A stretch of 64,000 bases of DNA from Streptomyces antnestii (GCF_004005495.1 NZ_RZYA01000014.1:62001-126000); one strand, 5' to 3'; shown: positions 8,916 to 19,108, counted from the stretch's first letter. A program made the numbers and translations. Notes: a model not told the origin generated them from the sequence alone.

Positions 8916-9704
8916 ATGGCAGTGGAAGACGAGATCCAGTTCGAGCGTGACGGTCATGTCGCCCGCGTCTGGCTCAACCGCCCGTGGAAGAAGAACTGCG
9001 TCACGGTGCCGATCCTGGACCGCCTCGACGAGATCATCACCGAGGTCGACGAGGACCCCGAGCTGCGCGTCCTGGTGTTCCGCGGCCGCGGCGGCACCTT
9101 CTGCTCGGGCTTCGACCTGGACAGCCTCAAGGCGGACTTCGTCGGCAAGTCGAACGCCATCGACGTCGCGGTCAAGTCCGCGAAGGTGTGCGACCGGCTG
9201 TACTCGATGAAGACCCCCTCGGTCGCGGTCCTGGAGGGGCATGTCACCGCGGGCGGCTTCGAGATCATGATCTCCTGCGACTTCGCGATCGCCGCGGACG
9301 ACGCCAAGATCGGTGACTTCCACATCCGCCGCGCGCTGTTCGGCGGAGCGGGACCGATCTACCGGGTGCCGCGCATGATCGGCATCCGCAAGACCAAGGA
9401 GCTGATGCTCACCGGCAAGCTGCTCTCCGGCATCGAGGCCACCGAGTTCGGCCTGATCAACGACCACGCGCCGACAGAGAAGCTGGACGAGACGGTCGAG
9501 GAGTTCATCTCCCACCTCACCGACAAGAGCCCGTTCACGATGTGGCTCACCAAGATGACGATCGACCGCAGCCTCGACGCCGACACCCAGTCGCTGATGG
9601 TCATGGAGCACCTCGCCGTGGGCGTGGCGCTCAACTCCGAGGACGCCAACGAAGGTGTCTCGGCGTTCCTGGAGAAGCGCGAACCCAAGTGGACGGGGCG
9701 CTGA
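8916..9704 (+). CDS. Enoyl-CoA hydratase/isomerase family protein with altered active site
   Basis: The 262-aa crotonase-fold protein has both oxyanion-hole segments (TFCSGFDLDSL and EGHVTAGGFEI). By eye alignment to mitochondrial enoyl-CoA hydratase, the first catalytic Glu is kept (GGFEIMISCD) but the second, normally in a QPE motif, is replaced by His (IGDFHIRR). Simple hydration is therefore uncertain; isomerase, hydrolase or retro-aldol activity is possible. ATG 8916 is chosen because GGAGGG lies seven bases upstream; an in-frame TTG at 8895 falls inside the operator. It is the first gene of the long plus-strand operon. Confidence 0.88.
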   Translation: MAVEDEIQFERDGHVARVWLNRPWKKNCVTVPILDRLDEIITEVDEDPELRVLVFRGRGGTFCSGFDLDSLKADFVGKSNAIDVAVKSAKVCDRLYSMKTPSVAVLEGHVTAGGFEIMISCDFAIAADDAKIGDFHIRRALFGGAGPIYRVPRMIGIRKTKELMLTGKLLSGIEATEFGLINDHAPTEKLDETVEEFISHLTDKSPFTMWLTKMTIDRSLDADTQSLMVMEHLAVGVALNSEDANEGVSAFLEKREPKWTGR

Positions 9705-9709
9705 TCCGG

Positions 9710-10090
9710 ATGACCACGCTTCCGCGGAGTCCGGCCGCCGGACTCCAGGGCTCGCACTGCTCCGGCTGCTCGGTGACCGTGTACCCCGCGGACGAGTCGT
9801 GCCCGCGCTGCGGAGGGCCGGCCGTCGCGGCGGCCCTGTCCGGCGCGGGCACGCTGTGGACCTGGACGGTCCAGCGGTACGCGCCCAAGTCACCGCCGTA
9901 CAAGGAACCGCCCGGCGGATTCGCGCCGTTCGCCCTCGGCTACGTGGAGCTGGCCGAGGGCGTGCGGGTGGCCGCGGTGCTCGACGTCGACGACCTCGAG
10001 GAGGTCCGGATCGGCATGCCCCTCACCGTGAGCGCAGGCGACGGGGTGCCGCGGGCCCGGCCCACCAACACCCGAGAGGAGGCCTCATGA
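9710..10090 (+). CDS. DUF35 / OB-fold Zn-ribbon acyl-CoA-associated protein
   Basis: The 126-aa protein has a rubredoxin-like zinc ribbon (CSGC ... CPRCGG) followed by an OB-fold (GTLWTWTVQRYAPKSPPY, FALGYVEL). Proteins of this family pair with thiolase-fold enzymes, for example the DUF35 partners of SCP2-type thiolases and of the steroid side-chain retro-aldolase Ltp2. That pairing is conserved here: its TGA overlaps the ATG of the downstream thiolase (ATGA at 10087-10090). It starts only 5 bp after the crotonase stop. It probably forms an obligate complex with the next gene product. Confidence 0.88.
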   Translation: MTTLPRSPAAGLQGSHCSGCSVTVYPADESCPRCGGPAVAAALSGAGTLWTWTVQRYAPKSPPYKEPPGGFAPFALGYVELAEGVRVAAVLDVDDLEEVRIGMPLTVSAGDGVPRARPTNTREEAS

Positions 10091-11235
10091 GTGGCGGCGA
10101 CGTCCTGATCTGCGGCGCCGGACGCACCCCGTTCGGCCGGTCGGAGGCCAGTGGCCGGCAGCTGGCCGTCAGCGCGGTGGGCGCCGCCCTCGCGGACGCC
10201 GGGATCGAGTGGTCCCGGGTGCGGGCCGCGTTCGGCGGCAGCGACAGCGCCGGGCTCGCCGACACCCTGGTGGCCCAACTCGGTCTGACCGGGCTGCCGT
10301 TCGTGAACGTCAAGAACGGCTGCGCGACCGGCGGCAGCGCGCTGATCTCCGCCGTGAACGCCATCCGCTCGGGCATGGCCGACGTCGTCCTCGCCGTCGG
10401 CTTCGACAAACACCCGCGCGGCGCCTTCGACCCCCGGCCCGAGGACTGGGGCCTGGGCGAGGAGTACGGCAGCGACGGCCTGATGGTCACCACGCAGTTC
10501 TTCGGAATGAAGATCCAGCGCTATATGCACGACCACGGGATCACCCCGCACACCCTCGCGCTGATCGCCGAGAAGGCGTACCGCAACGGCGCCCGCACCC
10601 CCGAGGCCTGGCGCCGCAAGCCCGTGACGGCCGCGGAGATCCTGGACTCCGGCATGGTCAGCGACCCGCTGACCCGCTACATGTTCTGCTCCCCGGGCTC
10701 GGGCGCCGCGGCCCTCGTGCTCTGTTCGCCCGAGGTGGCCCGGACCCTGGACGCCCCCTCGGTGACCCTGCGTTCGGCGGCGGTACGCACCCGGCGCTTC
10801 GGCTCGTTCGAGGTGTTCAGCCCCTGGATCCCCGGGGGCGAGCTGACCAGTGTCAGCCGCGACGCCTCGGCCGCCGCCTTCGAGGAGGCGGGGATCGGCC
10901 CCGGCGACGTCGACGTCTGCCAGCTGCAGGACACCGAGAGCGGCGCCGAGGTCATGCACCTGGCCGAGTGCGGCTTCTGCGAGGACGGCGAACAGGAGCG
11001 GCTGATCGCCGCCGGCACCACGGAGATCGGCGGGCCACTGCCGGTCAACACCGACGGCGGCTGCATCGCCAACGGCGAACCCATCGGCGCGTCCGGCCTT
11101 CGCCAGGTCTACGAAGTCGTCCAGCAGTTGCGGGGAGCGGCGGGCGAACGCCAGGTGCCCGGCGCGCCCAGGGTCGGCTTCACCCACGTGTACGGCGCCC
11201 CGGGCGTGAGCGCCTGCACCGTGCTGTCCCGCTGA
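10087..11235 (+). CDS. SCP2-type thiolase family protein (thiolase or retro-aldolase)
   Basis: The 382-aa thiolase-fold protein has a reactive-Cys region (KNGCATGGSAL), a GEPIGASG loop in place of the classical GHPxGxTG, and a C-terminal YGAPGVSACTVL. These features group it with the lipid-transfer-protein/SCP-x thiolases rather than with FadA. Such proteins with an adjacent DUF35 partner either cleave 3-ketoacyl-CoA with CoA or, like Ltp2, catalyse retro-aldol cleavage of beta-hydroxyacyl-CoA. Which of the two applies cannot be settled here, although the retained Cys favours thiolysis. Translationally coupled to the DUF35 gene. Confidence 0.87.
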   Translation: MSGGDVLICGAGRTPFGRSEASGRQLAVSAVGAALADAGIEWSRVRAAFGGSDSAGLADTLVAQLGLTGLPFVNVKNGCATGGSALISAVNAIRSGMADVVLAVGFDKHPRGAFDPRPEDWGLGEEYGSDGLMVTTQFFGMKIQRYMHDHGITPHTLALIAEKAYRNGARTPEAWRRKPVTAAEILDSGMVSDPLTRYMFCSPGSGAAALVLCSPEVARTLDAPSVTLRSAAVRTRRFGSFEVFSPWIPGGELTSVSRDASAAAFEEAGIGPGDVDVCQLQDTESGAEVMHLAECGFCEDGEQERLIAAGTTEIGGPLPVNTDGGCIANGEPIGASGLRQVYEVVQQLRGAAGERQVPGAPRVGFTHVYGAPGVSACTVLSR

Positions 11236-11252
11236 ACGGAGGTGAGGAAGAC

Positions 11253-12455
11253 ATGACGGAAATCCCAGAACCCGAGGAGTTCCGCGCCCAGGCCCGGCAG
11301 TGGCTCGCCACGGTCGCCCGGCCGCGCGCCGCCGACGGCGCCTGGGGCAGCGGCTCCGACTCGGTCGCCGTGTTCGAGAACCGGACCGACGAGCAGGAAC
11401 GCCGGTACACCGCCCGCACCCAGGAATGGGAGCGCACCCGCTACGACCAGGGGTGGGGGGCGCTCAACTGGCAGGCGACGTACGGGGGGCGCGGCCTGCC
11501 CGCGTACTACGAGCAGCTCTACCGCTCTGAGGAAGCGGCCTTCGACGTGCCGCACCGCACCGAGATCTTCCCTGTGACGCAGCAGCTCGTCGCGTCGGCG
11601 ATCGGCATCTGGGGCACCGAGGAGCAGAAGCAGCGGTGGCTGCGCCCGATGCTGCGCGCCGACGAGCTGGCCTGTCAGCTCTTCTCGGAGACCGAGGCGG
11701 GATCCGACCTGGCCGCGGTGCGCACCAAGGCGGTGCGCGACGGCGACACCTGGGTCCTCGACGGGCACAAGGTGTGGACCTCCGGAGCGACCGTCGCGAC
11801 CTGGGGGGTGGCGGTGTGCCGCACCGACCCCGACGTACGCAAGCACGCGGGCATCACCGTCTTCCTCGTCCGCATGGACGCGCCTGGTGTGAGCGTGCGG
11901 CCCATCCGGCAGATGACCGGGGGCGCCAGCTTCAACGAGGTCTACCTCGACGGCGTCGTCGTCCTCGACACCGACCGGCTCGGCCCGGTGGGCGAGGGCT
12001 GGCGGGTCACGCTCAGCGTGCTCGCCGCCGAACGCCTCGACTCCGGCAACCTCGGCCTGGACAACTCCGACCGGGCCCTGGACCTGGCGCGGCACCTGCC
12101 CCGCCCCCTCACCGGCGGCGAACAGCAGCGGGCCGCCGACCTCTACGCACGCGCCCTCGTGCAGCGGCTGATCGGGCTACGGGTGACCGGTGCCCTCGTC
12201 GCCGGACGCGAACCCGGCGCGGAGGCCTCGGTCGGCAAGCTGTACGCAACCGAGACGATGCGGCGCACCAGTGATCTGGTGTCGGACCTGCTCGGCCCGT
12301 CCCTCGTCGCCGACACGGGGGAGTGGGGCACGTACGCCTGGACGGAGCACCTGCTCGGCGCGCCCGGATACAGCATCGCGGGCGGCACCGACGAGATCCA
12401 GCACACCATCCTCGCCGAGCGCGTGCTCGGCCTGCCCAAGGAGCCTGTCCGATGA
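11253..12455 (+). CDS. Acyl-CoA dehydrogenase
   Basis: The 400-aa protein has the ACAD layout: helical N-terminal domain, CQLFSETEAGSDLAAVRT and VWTSGA in the flavin-binding beta-barrel domain, and the C-terminal helical domain ending GGTDEIQHTILAERVLGLP. It should desaturate an acyl-CoA with FAD and pass electrons to ETF. The C-terminal segment resembles the FadE-type enzymes used on branched and polycyclic CoA substrates in actinobacteria. GGAGG lies 8-12 bases before ATG 11253; the stop overlaps the ATG of the kinase gene (ATGA). Confidence 0.92.
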   Translation: MTEIPEPEEFRAQARQWLATVARPRAADGAWGSGSDSVAVFENRTDEQERRYTARTQEWERTRYDQGWGALNWQATYGGRGLPAYYEQLYRSEEAAFDVPHRTEIFPVTQQLVASAIGIWGTEEQKQRWLRPMLRADELACQLFSETEAGSDLAAVRTKAVRDGDTWVLDGHKVWTSGATVATWGVAVCRTDPDVRKHAGITVFLVRMDAPGVSVRPIRQMTGGASFNEVYLDGVVVLDTDRLGPVGEGWRVTLSVLAAERLDSGNLGLDNSDRALDLARHLPRPLTGGEQQRAADLYARALVQRLIGLRVTGALVAGREPGAEASVGKLYATETMRRTSDLVSDLLGPSLVADTGEWGTYAWTEHLLGAPGYSIAGGTDEIQHTILAERVLGLPKEPVR

Positions 12456-13426
12456 GCACGGCCACCCCCGTAGCCGAACTGGCCCTGCGCGTCCGTGACC
12501 GGCTCGCCCTGCGTCATCCCGGCACGCTCATAGGGGAGTTGGCGACGCTTCCGGGCGGACACTCAGGGCTCACGTACTCGGTCACGGCGGGGGAGCAGAA
12601 GTACGTCGTCAAGGCGGTGCCCCCGGGGCAGCGGCCGATCGGGCGCAACGACGTGCTGCGCCAGGCGCGGGTGCTGCGCGCTCTCTCCGGCTCCGCAGTG
12701 CCCGTGCCGGGTCTCGCCGCCGTCGACGAGGTCCAACCCGCCTGGTTCGCCATGGAGTTCGCCGCCGGTGAGGCCGTCGAGCCCGTGCTCGACGAGCCCG
12801 AGGTACCCGCTACGACGGCGCGGGCGCGGATGCTGGACAGCGCCCGCGTCCTGCGCGCACTGCACGGTACCGATGTGTCAGGCCCTACTCTGCAGGCGCC
12901 CGAGCCCCTCGACGCCGCGGGTGAGTTGGAGCGCTGGAGCCGCACTATGCACGCCGTCCCGGCCGAACTTCGGCCGGGCGGTGAGGAGTTGCTCGCACGC
13001 CTCGCGGAGGACGTGCCCGACGGCCTCCCGCCCGTGCTGCTGCACGGCGACTTCCGGCTCGGCAACGTGCTGTACGTCGGCGAGCGCGCCGTCGCCGTCG
13101 TCGACTGGGAGATCTGGAGCGTGGGAGACCCGCGCATCGACCTCGGCTGGTTCCTGCTCTTCGCCGACCACCACAACTTCCCGCAGCTGGGGCGAGCGGT
13201 GCCTGGCCTGCCCACCGAGGCCGAACTCCTCGACGCCTACCGCGACGGCGGGCCCGAGCTGCCCGCGATGAACTGGTTCCGGGCGCTGGGCCGCATGAAG
13301 ATGGCCGCGATCATGGGCCACAACCTGCGCCGGCACCGCGAGGGCAAGCACCACGACCCGGACCAGGAGCGACTGCCGCCGACCATCGCCGCGATGATCC
13401 GCACGGCGCGCGACCTCCTCGACTGA
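12452..13426 (+). CDS. APH-fold kinase related to the ACAD10/ACAD11 kinase domain (LvaA-like)
   Basis: The 324-aa aminoglycoside-phosphotransferase-fold protein has a putative ATP Lys (VVKAV, K54), the Brenner motif LLHGDFRLGNVLY with catalytic Asp about 200, and the metal-binding AVVDWEIWSVGDPRIDLGW. The combination HGDFRLxN ... DWExxxxGDPxxDL is the signature I associate with the kinase domains of ACAD10/ACAD11 and with LvaA of Pseudomonas putida levulinate catabolism, which phosphorylate the 4-hydroxyl of 4-hydroxyacyl-CoA, rather than with antibiotic resistance. It is translationally coupled to one ACAD and followed by an ACAD11-like dehydrogenase 47 bp later. It lacks the LRRPP/REYRV N-terminal motif of the second copy at 25188. 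Confidence 0.82.
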   Translation: MSTATPVAELALRVRDRLALRHPGTLIGELATLPGGHSGLTYSVTAGEQKYVVKAVPPGQRPIGRNDVLRQARVLRALSGSAVPVPGLAAVDEVQPAWFAMEFAAGEAVEPVLDEPEVPATTARARMLDSARVLRALHGTDVSGPTLQAPEPLDAAGELERWSRTMHAVPAELRPGGEELLARLAEDVPDGLPPVLLHGDFRLGNVLYVGERAVAVVDWEIWSVGDPRIDLGWFLLFADHHNFPQLGRAVPGLPTEAELLDAYRDGGPELPAMNWFRALGRMKMAAIMGHNLRRHREGKHHDPDQERLPPTIAAMIRTARDLLD

Positions 13427-13472
13427 CCCGAGCGGCCCCGGGGACCCGCTCAGACCCACAACAGGAGCCATC

Positions 13473-14731
<1,259 letters not shown>

Positions 14732-14735
<4 letters not shown>

Positions 14736-15508
14736 GCGCCCACACCCTCGACGGCAAGGTGGCCGTCATCACCGGCGGGTCCCGCGGCATCGGCCTCGGC
14801 ATCGCCACCGCCTACCGCGCGGCCGGCGCCCACGTGGTGATCGCGGCCCGCAAAGCACCCGGACTCGACTCGGCGCGCGAGGAGTTGCTGCGCGTCAAGG
14901 GCGACGGCGATCTCCACACCGTGGTCGCCAACGCCGGTGAGCCGGACCAGGCCGAGGCCTGTATCGACGAGACCATGACCCGCTTCGGCCGGGTCGACAT
15001 CCTCGTCAACAACGCGGCGACCAACCCCTACAACGGCGACCTCATCGATCTGGACCTGCCGCGCGCGGAGAAGACCGTGCGCGTCAACCAGTACGGCATG
15101 CTCGCCTGGACCCGCTACGCGTGGCGGGCCTGGATGGCCGAGCACGGGGGAGCGGTGGTGAACATCGCCTCCGTCGGCGGACTGATCGTCGACCCGCACA
15201 TCGGCTACTACAACGCCACCAAGGCCGCCATGCTGCACATGACCCGGCAGCTCGCCTACGAACTCGGGCCGCGGGCACGAGTGAACGCCATCGCGCCCGG
15301 ACTCATCAAGACGGAACTGGCACGCGCGGTGTGGGAAGTTCGCGAGCCCCTCCTCACCGCCAAGCTGCCGATGCGGCGCCTCGGCACGGTCGAGGACGTG
15401 GCGAACGCCGCCCTGTTCCTCGCCTCCGACGCCTCGTCCTGGATGACCGGCCAGACCCTGGTCCTCGACGGCGGCGCGACCGCACTGCCCATCGGGGTGG
15501 ACGAGTGA
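14732..15508 (+). CDS. SDR family oxidoreductase
   Basis: The 258-aa classical short-chain dehydrogenase has TGGSRGIGLGIA (cofactor binding), NNAAT, the catalytic YxxxK as YYNATKAA, and a C-terminal SSWMTGQTLVLDGG. The start is GTG 14732, in a GTGA overlap with the upstream ACAD. It likely oxidises a hydroxyacyl-CoA or reduces a ketone within the pathway; in the P. putida levulinate pathway an SDR (LvaD) works beside the kinase/ACAD pair. The segment after the second beta strand is odd (HTVVANAGEPDQAEA), but the core is intact. Confidence 0.88.
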
Positions 15509-16290
15509 GCGCGCCGCGCCCCGCCGCCGAACTGTTCTCCCTGGAGGGCCGGACCGCCCTCGTCACGGGCGCCTCCGCCGGGCTCGGCGCACGGTTCGCC
15601 GCCGTCCTCGCGCAGGCGGGTGCCACCGTGTTCGCCGCCGCACGGCGCATCGACCGGCTGAAGGAGCTCGCCGACTCCGACGCGCGCATCCACCCCGTCG
15701 CCTGCGACGTCTCGCAGGAAGCCGACCGTACGAGGCTGGTGGACACCGCGCTGGCCGCCACCGGCCGCATCGACATCCTGATCAACAACGCGGCCACGTC
15801 CGGCGAGACGCGCGCCGAGGACGAATCCCCGGGCGCCTTCGCCGACGTCCTCGACGTGAACCTCACCGCACCGTTCCACCTGGCCCGCCTGATCGCCGAA
15901 GCGCCCGCCCCCACCGAGGGACCCCCGGTGGGCCGGAGCATCGTCAACATCTCCTCCATCCTCGGCCTGGTCTCCGCCGCGCCCCTCGGCGGCGCGAGTT
16001 ACGCCGCGTCCAAGGCCGGACTCATCGGTCTGACACGGGAGTTGGCCGGGCAGTGGGGCCGCGCCGGGACCCGCGTCAACGCGCTCGCGCCGGGTTGGTT
16101 CCGCACCGAGATGACCGCGGACCTCTTCGGTGACGAGCGCTCAAGGCGCTGGATCGAGCGCAACACCCTGCTCGGGCGCGGTGGCGAGGCCCAGGAACTC
16201 GACGGCGCGCTGCTGTTCCTCGCCTCGGACGCCTCCACGTACTGCACCGGACAGGTCCTGACGGTCGACGGCGGATGGACCACGCGATGA
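15505..16290 (+). CDS. SDR family oxidoreductase
   Basis: The 261-aa classical SDR has TGASAGLGARFA, a CDVSQEADR adenine-ring region, NNAAT, and catalytic Ser (ISSIL) and YAASK. The start is GTG 15505 in a GTGA overlap with the previous SDR. The tail STYCTGQVLTVDGGWTTR is typical of the family. Two consecutive non-identical SDRs suggest two oxidation steps, or two stereoisomers of one hydroxy intermediate. The substrate cannot be inferred from sequence. Confidence 0.88.
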   Translation: MSAPRPAAELFSLEGRTALVTGASAGLGARFAAVLAQAGATVFAAARRIDRLKELADSDARIHPVACDVSQEADRTRLVDTALAATGRIDILINNAATSGETRAEDESPGAFADVLDVNLTAPFHLARLIAEAPAPTEGPPVGRSIVNISSILGLVSAAPLGGASYAASKAGLIGLTRELAGQWGRAGTRVNALAPGWFRTEMTADLFGDERSRRWIERNTLLGRGGEAQELDGALLFLASDASTYCTGQVLTVDGGWTTR

Positions 16291-17081
16291 CGGTCACGGC
16301 GGAGATCGACGACGGCGGCCTCGCCCGTGTCACCCTGCGCCGGGGCGAGGCCGGCAACGCCATCGGCCTGGAGACCGCGCACGGACTCCTCGACGCCGCA
16401 CGGGCCTGCGAGCGCGCGTCCGTACGAGCCGTCCTGCTCACTGCCGAAGGGAAGTCCTTCTGCGTCGGCGGCGACCTCAGGGAGTTCTCCCTACTCTCCG
16501 GCGAGGCGCTGGAGAAGCACCTCATCGCGGTCACGGAAGCACTGCACGAGGCACTGCGCACGTTCGCCGCGCTCGATGCGCCCATGGTGGCCGCCGTGCA
16601 GGGCGCGGTCGCGGGCGCGGGCATCGGTCTGGCCGCGGCAGCCGATGTGACCCTCGCCGCCGACAGCGCCTCGTTCACCGCGGCGTACACCGGGATCGGC
16701 TACTCGCCGGACGCCGGAGTGAGCTGGTTCCTGCCGCGTCTGCTCGGCCCCAAGCGGGCCCTGGACCTGCTGCTGACGAACCGTAGGACATCGGCCGCCG
16801 AAGTCGCCGCGCTCGGCCTGGTGAGCCGCGTCGTCCCCGCCGGTCACCTCCCCGAGGAGGCCGCGCGGACGGCCGAGGTCCTGCGCCGTGGACCCACCGC
16901 CGCGTTCGGCGCCACGCGCCGGCTCGTCGCCGCCGGGCTGACCTCGCCGCTGGGCCCGCACCTGGACCGTGAGGCCCGCGCGCTCGCCGCCGCGGCCGCC
17001 TCCGACGAGGGCCGCGAGGGCGTCGCCGCCTTCCTCGGCAAGCGGGCGCCCGACTTCACGCGCGCCGCGTCCGGCACCTGA
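16287..17081 (+). CDS. Enoyl-CoA hydratase/isomerase, PaaG-like
   Basis: The 264-aa crotonase-fold protein has oxyanion-hole motifs SFCVGGDLREF and VQGAVAGAGIGLA. Both hydratase glutamates are absent by eye alignment (Gly and Tyr in their places), while the Asp in YSPDAGVSWFLPRLLG is kept, as in PaaG-type Delta3-Delta2 enoyl-CoA isomerases. It therefore more likely shifts a double bond than hydrates. Start ATG 16287 makes an ATGA overlap with the SDR stop; an in-frame ATG at 16275 is less likely. Confidence 0.86.
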   Translation: MTVTAEIDDGGLARVTLRRGEAGNAIGLETAHGLLDAARACERASVRAVLLTAEGKSFCVGGDLREFSLLSGEALEKHLIAVTEALHEALRTFAALDAPMVAAVQGAVAGAGIGLAAAADVTLAADSASFTAAYTGIGYSPDAGVSWFLPRLLGPKRALDLLLTNRRTSAAEVAALGLVSRVVPAGHLPEEAARTAEVLRRGPTAAFGATRRLVAAGLTSPLGPHLDREARALAAAAASDEGREGVAAFLGKRAPDFTRAASGT

Positions 17082-17128
17082 TGCCATCCCCTGTCCCCTT
17101 GAACTTCGAGAACCTCGTGGAGCCCACC

Positions 17129-18277
17129 ATGTCGGAAGCATTCATCGTCGGCGCCGTCCGCACCCCGGTCGGCCGCCGCAAGGGCACACTCAGCGGCGTA
17201 CACCCCGCCGACCTCGGCGCACACGTGCTGCGCGCCCTGCTGGAACGCACCGGCGTCGACCCGGCGGCCGTCGACGACGTGTACTTCGGGTGCGTCAGCC
17301 AGATAGGCGCCCAGAGCGGGAACATCGCCCGCACCGCCTGGCTGTCGGCGGGGCTGCCGCAGCACGTGCCCGGCACCACCATCGACCGGCAGTGCGGATC
17401 GTCCCAGCAGGCCGTCCACTTCGCGGCCCAGGCCGTCGGATCGGGGGCCGCCGACCTGGTGGTCGCGGGTGGCGTGGAGGCGATGAGCCTGGTACCCATC
17501 GCCAGCCCCATGCACCTCGGTGAACAGGCGGGCCTCGGCAACCCGTTCACGGGGGAGGGCTGGCGCGAGAACTTCGGGGAGCAGGAGGTGTCGCAGTTCC
17601 GCGGCGCCGAGCTGATCGCCGAGAAGTGGGGCATCACCCGCGAGGACATGGAGCGGTTCGCGCTCGGCAGCCACCAGCGGGCCCTCGCCTCCCAGGCGGC
17701 CGGCGACTTCGACGACGAGATCGTGCCGGCCTTCGGGCTCACCGCCGACGAGGGCCCGCGCGCCGACACCACGCTTGAGAAGATGGCGGGCCTGAAGCCC
17801 CTCACCGAGGACGGACGGCTGACCGCCGCCGTCTCCAGCCAGATCTCGGACGGCGCCGCCGCCCTCCTGATCGCCTCCGAGGAGGCCGTACGCCGCCACG
17901 GTCTGACCCCGCTCGCCCGGGTGCACAGCATGGCCGTGGTCGGCTCCGACCCGATCCACATGCTGACCGGCCCGATCCCCGCCACCGAGAAGGTCCTCGA
18001 CCGGGCGGGCCTGACGATCGACCGGATCGACCTGGTGGAGATCAACGAGGCCTTCGCCTCCGTCGTCCTCGCCTGGCAGAAGGAGATTGGTGCGCCCCAT
18101 GAGCTGGTCAACGCCTTCGGCGGGGCGATCGCGCTCGGGCATCCGCTCGGCGCCACGGGCGCCCGGCTCATGACCACACTGATTCACCAGCTGCGCAGGA
18201 CCGGCGGTCGCTATGGTCTGCAGACGATGTGCGAGGGCGGCGGCATGGCCAACGCAACCGTGCTCGAACGGGTGTAG
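17129..18277 (+). CDS. Acetyl-CoA C-acyltransferase (thiolase II)
   Basis: The 382-aa thiolase contains the nucleophilic Cys in DRQCGSSQQA, the NEAFA motif, the His of GGAIALGHPLGATGAR and the second catalytic Cys in CEGGGMANA. It should release acetyl-CoA or propionyl-CoA from a 3-ketoacyl-CoA, finishing the beta-oxidation round encoded by the operon. ATG 17129 has GGAG seven bases upstream; an ATG at 17081 would add sixteen poorly conserved residues. The next gene is the TetR regulator, with its own promoter and operator. Confidence 0.92.
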   Translation: MSEAFIVGAVRTPVGRRKGTLSGVHPADLGAHVLRALLERTGVDPAAVDDVYFGCVSQIGAQSGNIARTAWLSAGLPQHVPGTTIDRQCGSSQQAVHFAAQAVGSGAADLVVAGGVEAMSLVPIASPMHLGEQAGLGNPFTGEGWRENFGEQEVSQFRGAELIAEKWGITREDMERFALGSHQRALASQAAGDFDDEIVPAFGLTADEGPRADTTLEKMAGLKPLTEDGRLTAAVSSQISDGAAALLIASEEAVRRHGLTPLARVHSMAVVGSDPIHMLTGPIPATEKVLDRAGLTIDRIDLVEINEAFASVVLAWQKEIGAPHELVNAFGGAIALGHPLGATGARLMTTLIHQLRRTGGRYGLQTMCEGGGMANATVLERV

Positions 18278-18286
18278 GTCATTCGG

Positions 18287-18315
18287 TTGGCAACTGAGTT
18301 CAACTTGGGTTTACT
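18287..18315 (+). promoter_or_regulatory. TetR gene promoter with AACTGA-type operator
   Basis: TTGGCA (18287-18292), a 17-bp spacer and TTTACT (18310-18315) form a candidate promoter. The spacer is largely occupied by AACTGAGTTCAACTTGGG (18292-18309), a relative of the elements at 7685, 8881 and 19142. This arrangement is typical of an autorepressed TetR gene. Confidence 0.55.
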
Positions 18316-18356
18316 CTCGGGTACGACCACGGTGGGTGACGGCCAGGAGAGAAGCA

Positions 18357-18977
18357 ATGACAAGGATCGTTGAACCGGAGGCGGGACCCCGGTCCAAGCG
18401 CGCCGCCATCCTCACGGCCGCTGTGGACTGTTTCGGGGAGGCCGGCTACGAGGCCACCAAGTGGTCCACCGTGGCGGAGCGGGTCGGTATCGGCCAGACC
18501 GCCCTCTATCACTATTTCGAATCGAAGACCCACTGCCTGCTCACGATCATGCGGCTCGAACTGGAGCGCTCGCACGACCGGTTCGTCGAGGCGACCAAGG
18601 ACGTGGAGGACCCCGTCGAGGCGCTGCGGACGGCGGTCCGCGCGGCGTACGACGTCTCTCCGCACGAGGTCCTGCAGATGCGCATCCTGCAGAACCACAT
18701 GGATCTACTCTCGGGTACCCGCAGGTCCAAGCGTGAGGAGGCCGAGCGCGTGGCGGCCCGGCAGCTGGTCCAGGTCGTCGAGAGGGACTGGACGAACCTG
18801 CTGGTGAAGGGCATGTCCCAGGGCTCCTTCCCGCTGCGGGACGCGCAGCTCCTCGGTTCGAGCGTGCTCGGACTGATCGTCAGCGTGTGGCGGTGGTACC
18901 GGCCGTCGGGACCGACACCACTGTCGGAGATCAGCGAGCTGATCGAGGGCGCCTGCGTACGCATGGTCGCTTCCTGA
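18357..18977 (+). CDS. TetR/AcrR family regulator, likely repressor of the CoA-catabolic block
   Basis: The 206-aa protein has an N-terminal TetR DNA-binding domain (AAILTAAVDCFGEAGYEATKWSTVAERVGIGQTALYHYFESK; recognition helix around residues 40-55) and a helical C-terminal ligand-binding domain ending SELIEGACVRMVAS. ATG 18357 follows GGAGAG. It sits between the thiolase that ends the operon and the substrate-binding protein gene. The same DNA element precedes its own gene and three neighbouring transcription units. I infer that it represses icmF-ligase-hbd, the alcohol dehydrogenase, the crotonase operon and the lipoprotein, and responds to an acyl-CoA; ligand unknown. Confidence 0.85.
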   Translation: MTRIVEPEAGPRSKRAAILTAAVDCFGEAGYEATKWSTVAERVGIGQTALYHYFESKTHCLLTIMRLELERSHDRFVEATKDVEDPVEALRTAVRAAYDVSPHEVLQMRILQNHMDLLSGTRRSKREEAERVAARQLVQVVERDWTNLLVKGMSQGSFPLRDAQLLGSSVLGLIVSVWRWYRPSGPTPLSEISELIEGACVRMVAS

Positions 18978-19016
18978 CGCCGATATCGATGCGGAACCGC
19001 TGAGCGGTCCCGCCCT

Positions 19017-19054
19017 GCGCGGCCCCCTGACGGACATCCGTCAGGGGGCCGCGC
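19017..19054 (+). terminator. Strong hairpin terminator after the TetR gene
   Basis: Perfect 18-bp arms (19017-19034 and 19037-19054) with a 2-nt loop are followed by TGTTGTTT. This is the strongest terminator in the block and separates the regulator from the lipoprotein transcript. Confidence 0.85.
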
Positions 19055-19108
19055 TGTTGTTTCGGGTCACCCCGACTGGAGCGTGGCGGATCGGTATGTG
19101 ACCGGCCA

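Noticed and set aside
12452..13426. Aminoglycoside resistance phosphotransferase
   Set aside because: The APH fold is shared, but the HGDFRLxN and DWExxxxGDP motifs and operon context point to the ACAD10/11-type acyl-CoA kinase.
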